Origin: Actinomycetales bacterium
GTDB taxonomy: Bacteria > Actinomycetota > Actinomycetes > Mycobacteriales > Mycobacteriaceae
Direction: 5' to 3'
NCBI GenBank assembly: GCA_012841845.1
Contig: DUTZ01000386.1
Coordinates: 1-5,010, forward strand
Length of the DNA: 5,010 nt
Positions 4,701 through 5,010 of this stretch are shown one piece after another (the stretch's first letter is position 1; each line of letters starts with the position of its first letter). Position numbers and translations under genes: made by a program. The notes under the pieces are model-generated. The model was not told the origin of the DNA. It did no database searches and worked only from the letters and a program-made list of their open reading frames with translations.

Positions 4701-5010
4701 ATGACGGGACACGGCGGGCACGCGGATGCGCTGGCGCGGATGACGGCGATGCAGGGCCTGCTCGAGCAGGTGCAGCGTGACGAGGCGGAGTTCGCCGATC
4801 TGGCGGCCCGGCTCGGTGAGCACTTCGCCCGCGTGGACCGTCTGCGCGGCTACCTGGACCTGTGGCTCGAGGACAGGGAGGCGATCCGGGCCGCCGACGA
4901 GGACGCCGATCTGCCGATCCTCGGCGAGGACCCGCTCTGGGAGTCGGTCGAGGCAGCCTCGACGCTGGTGCGCGGGCTGCTCACGGTGTGCGCGGCCGAG
5001 GTGGCCGCCG
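4701..5010 (+). CDS. DUF4298-like protein, N-terminal part (runs off right edge)
   Basis: The frame is open for 103 codons from the ATG to the window edge. It begins MTGHGGHADALARMTAMQGL and is rich in Ala, Glu, Asp, Leu and Arg, with strong third-position G/C. Residues 11-48 look like one long amphipathic helix, probably a coiled coil. The segments ARMTAMQGLL, RLRGYLDLWLEDREA and LPILGEDPLWESVE match the pattern I know for DUF4298 proteins: an R-x-x-M helix, an L-x-x-Y plus W-L-E-D motif, and an L-SED-like segment before a final helix. The family has no established function. No signal peptide or membrane segment is seen, so it is probably cytoplasmic. The family is usually about 90-120 residues, so the stop is probably a short way beyond the window. 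It diverges from the exported-protein gene. The coding call is firm and the family call is moderate. Confidence 0.75.
   Translation, partial: MTGHGGHADALARMTAMQGLLEQVQRDEAEFADLAARLGEHFARVDRLRGYLDLWLEDREAIRAADEDADLPILGEDPLWESVEAASTLVRGLLTVCAAEVAA

Noticed and set aside
4491..4823. 110-residue minus-strand frame across the right-hand intergenic region
   Set aside because: It overlaps the start of the DUF4298-like gene, has many Arg/Pro/His residues and stops in the intergenic dyad region. There is no sign of coding.
1..5010. CRISPR array, tRNA, rRNA, insertion sequence or prophage remnants
   Set aside because: No spaced direct repeats of suitable length, cloverleaf, transposase or integrase motifs, or terminal inverted repeats with target duplications were seen on either strand.

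Overview
The window is very G+C-rich, its codons almost always end in G or C, and it carries a FadD19-type acyl-CoA synthetase. This suggests a high-GC actinomycete, probably a mycolic-acid bacterium (Dietzia, Gordonia, Rhodococcus or similar). The genus cannot be fixed from the sequence alone.

Layout. Positions 1-106 (minus) hold the first 35 codons of a secreted protein whose gene runs off the left edge. Positions 151-1221 (minus) encode a complete 356-residue alpha/beta-hydrolase of the hormone-sensitive-lipase type. A 130-bp divergent intergenic region (1222-1351) follows, with a good SigA-like promoter for the rightward gene and three short dyads. Positions 1352-2971 (plus) encode a complete 539-residue fatty-acid/steroid-acid CoA ligase. 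A strong hairpin at 2987-3023 ends that gene and also lies downstream of the convergent gene at 3081-4391 (minus). That gene encodes a 436-residue exported protein with a Gly/Ser-rich and DPG-repeat linker and an unrecognised C-terminal half. A 309-bp divergent intergenic region (4392-4700) with two dyads leads to a plus-strand gene starting at 4701, whose N-terminal part resembles DUF4298 and which runs off the right edge.

How the genes may work together. The hydrolase and the CoA ligase are divergently transcribed from one shared region. A plausible but unproven reading is that the esterase frees a carboxylic acid and the ligase activates it to its CoA thioester for beta-oxidation. The exported protein and the DUF4298-like protein show no evident link to that pair.

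I see no tRNA or rRNA gene, CRISPR array, insertion sequence, integrase or toxin-antitoxin module. This looks like ordinary chromosome. The most interesting parts are the operator-like dyads in the two divergent regions and the uncharacterised exported protein. I do not see a clear new multi-gene system.
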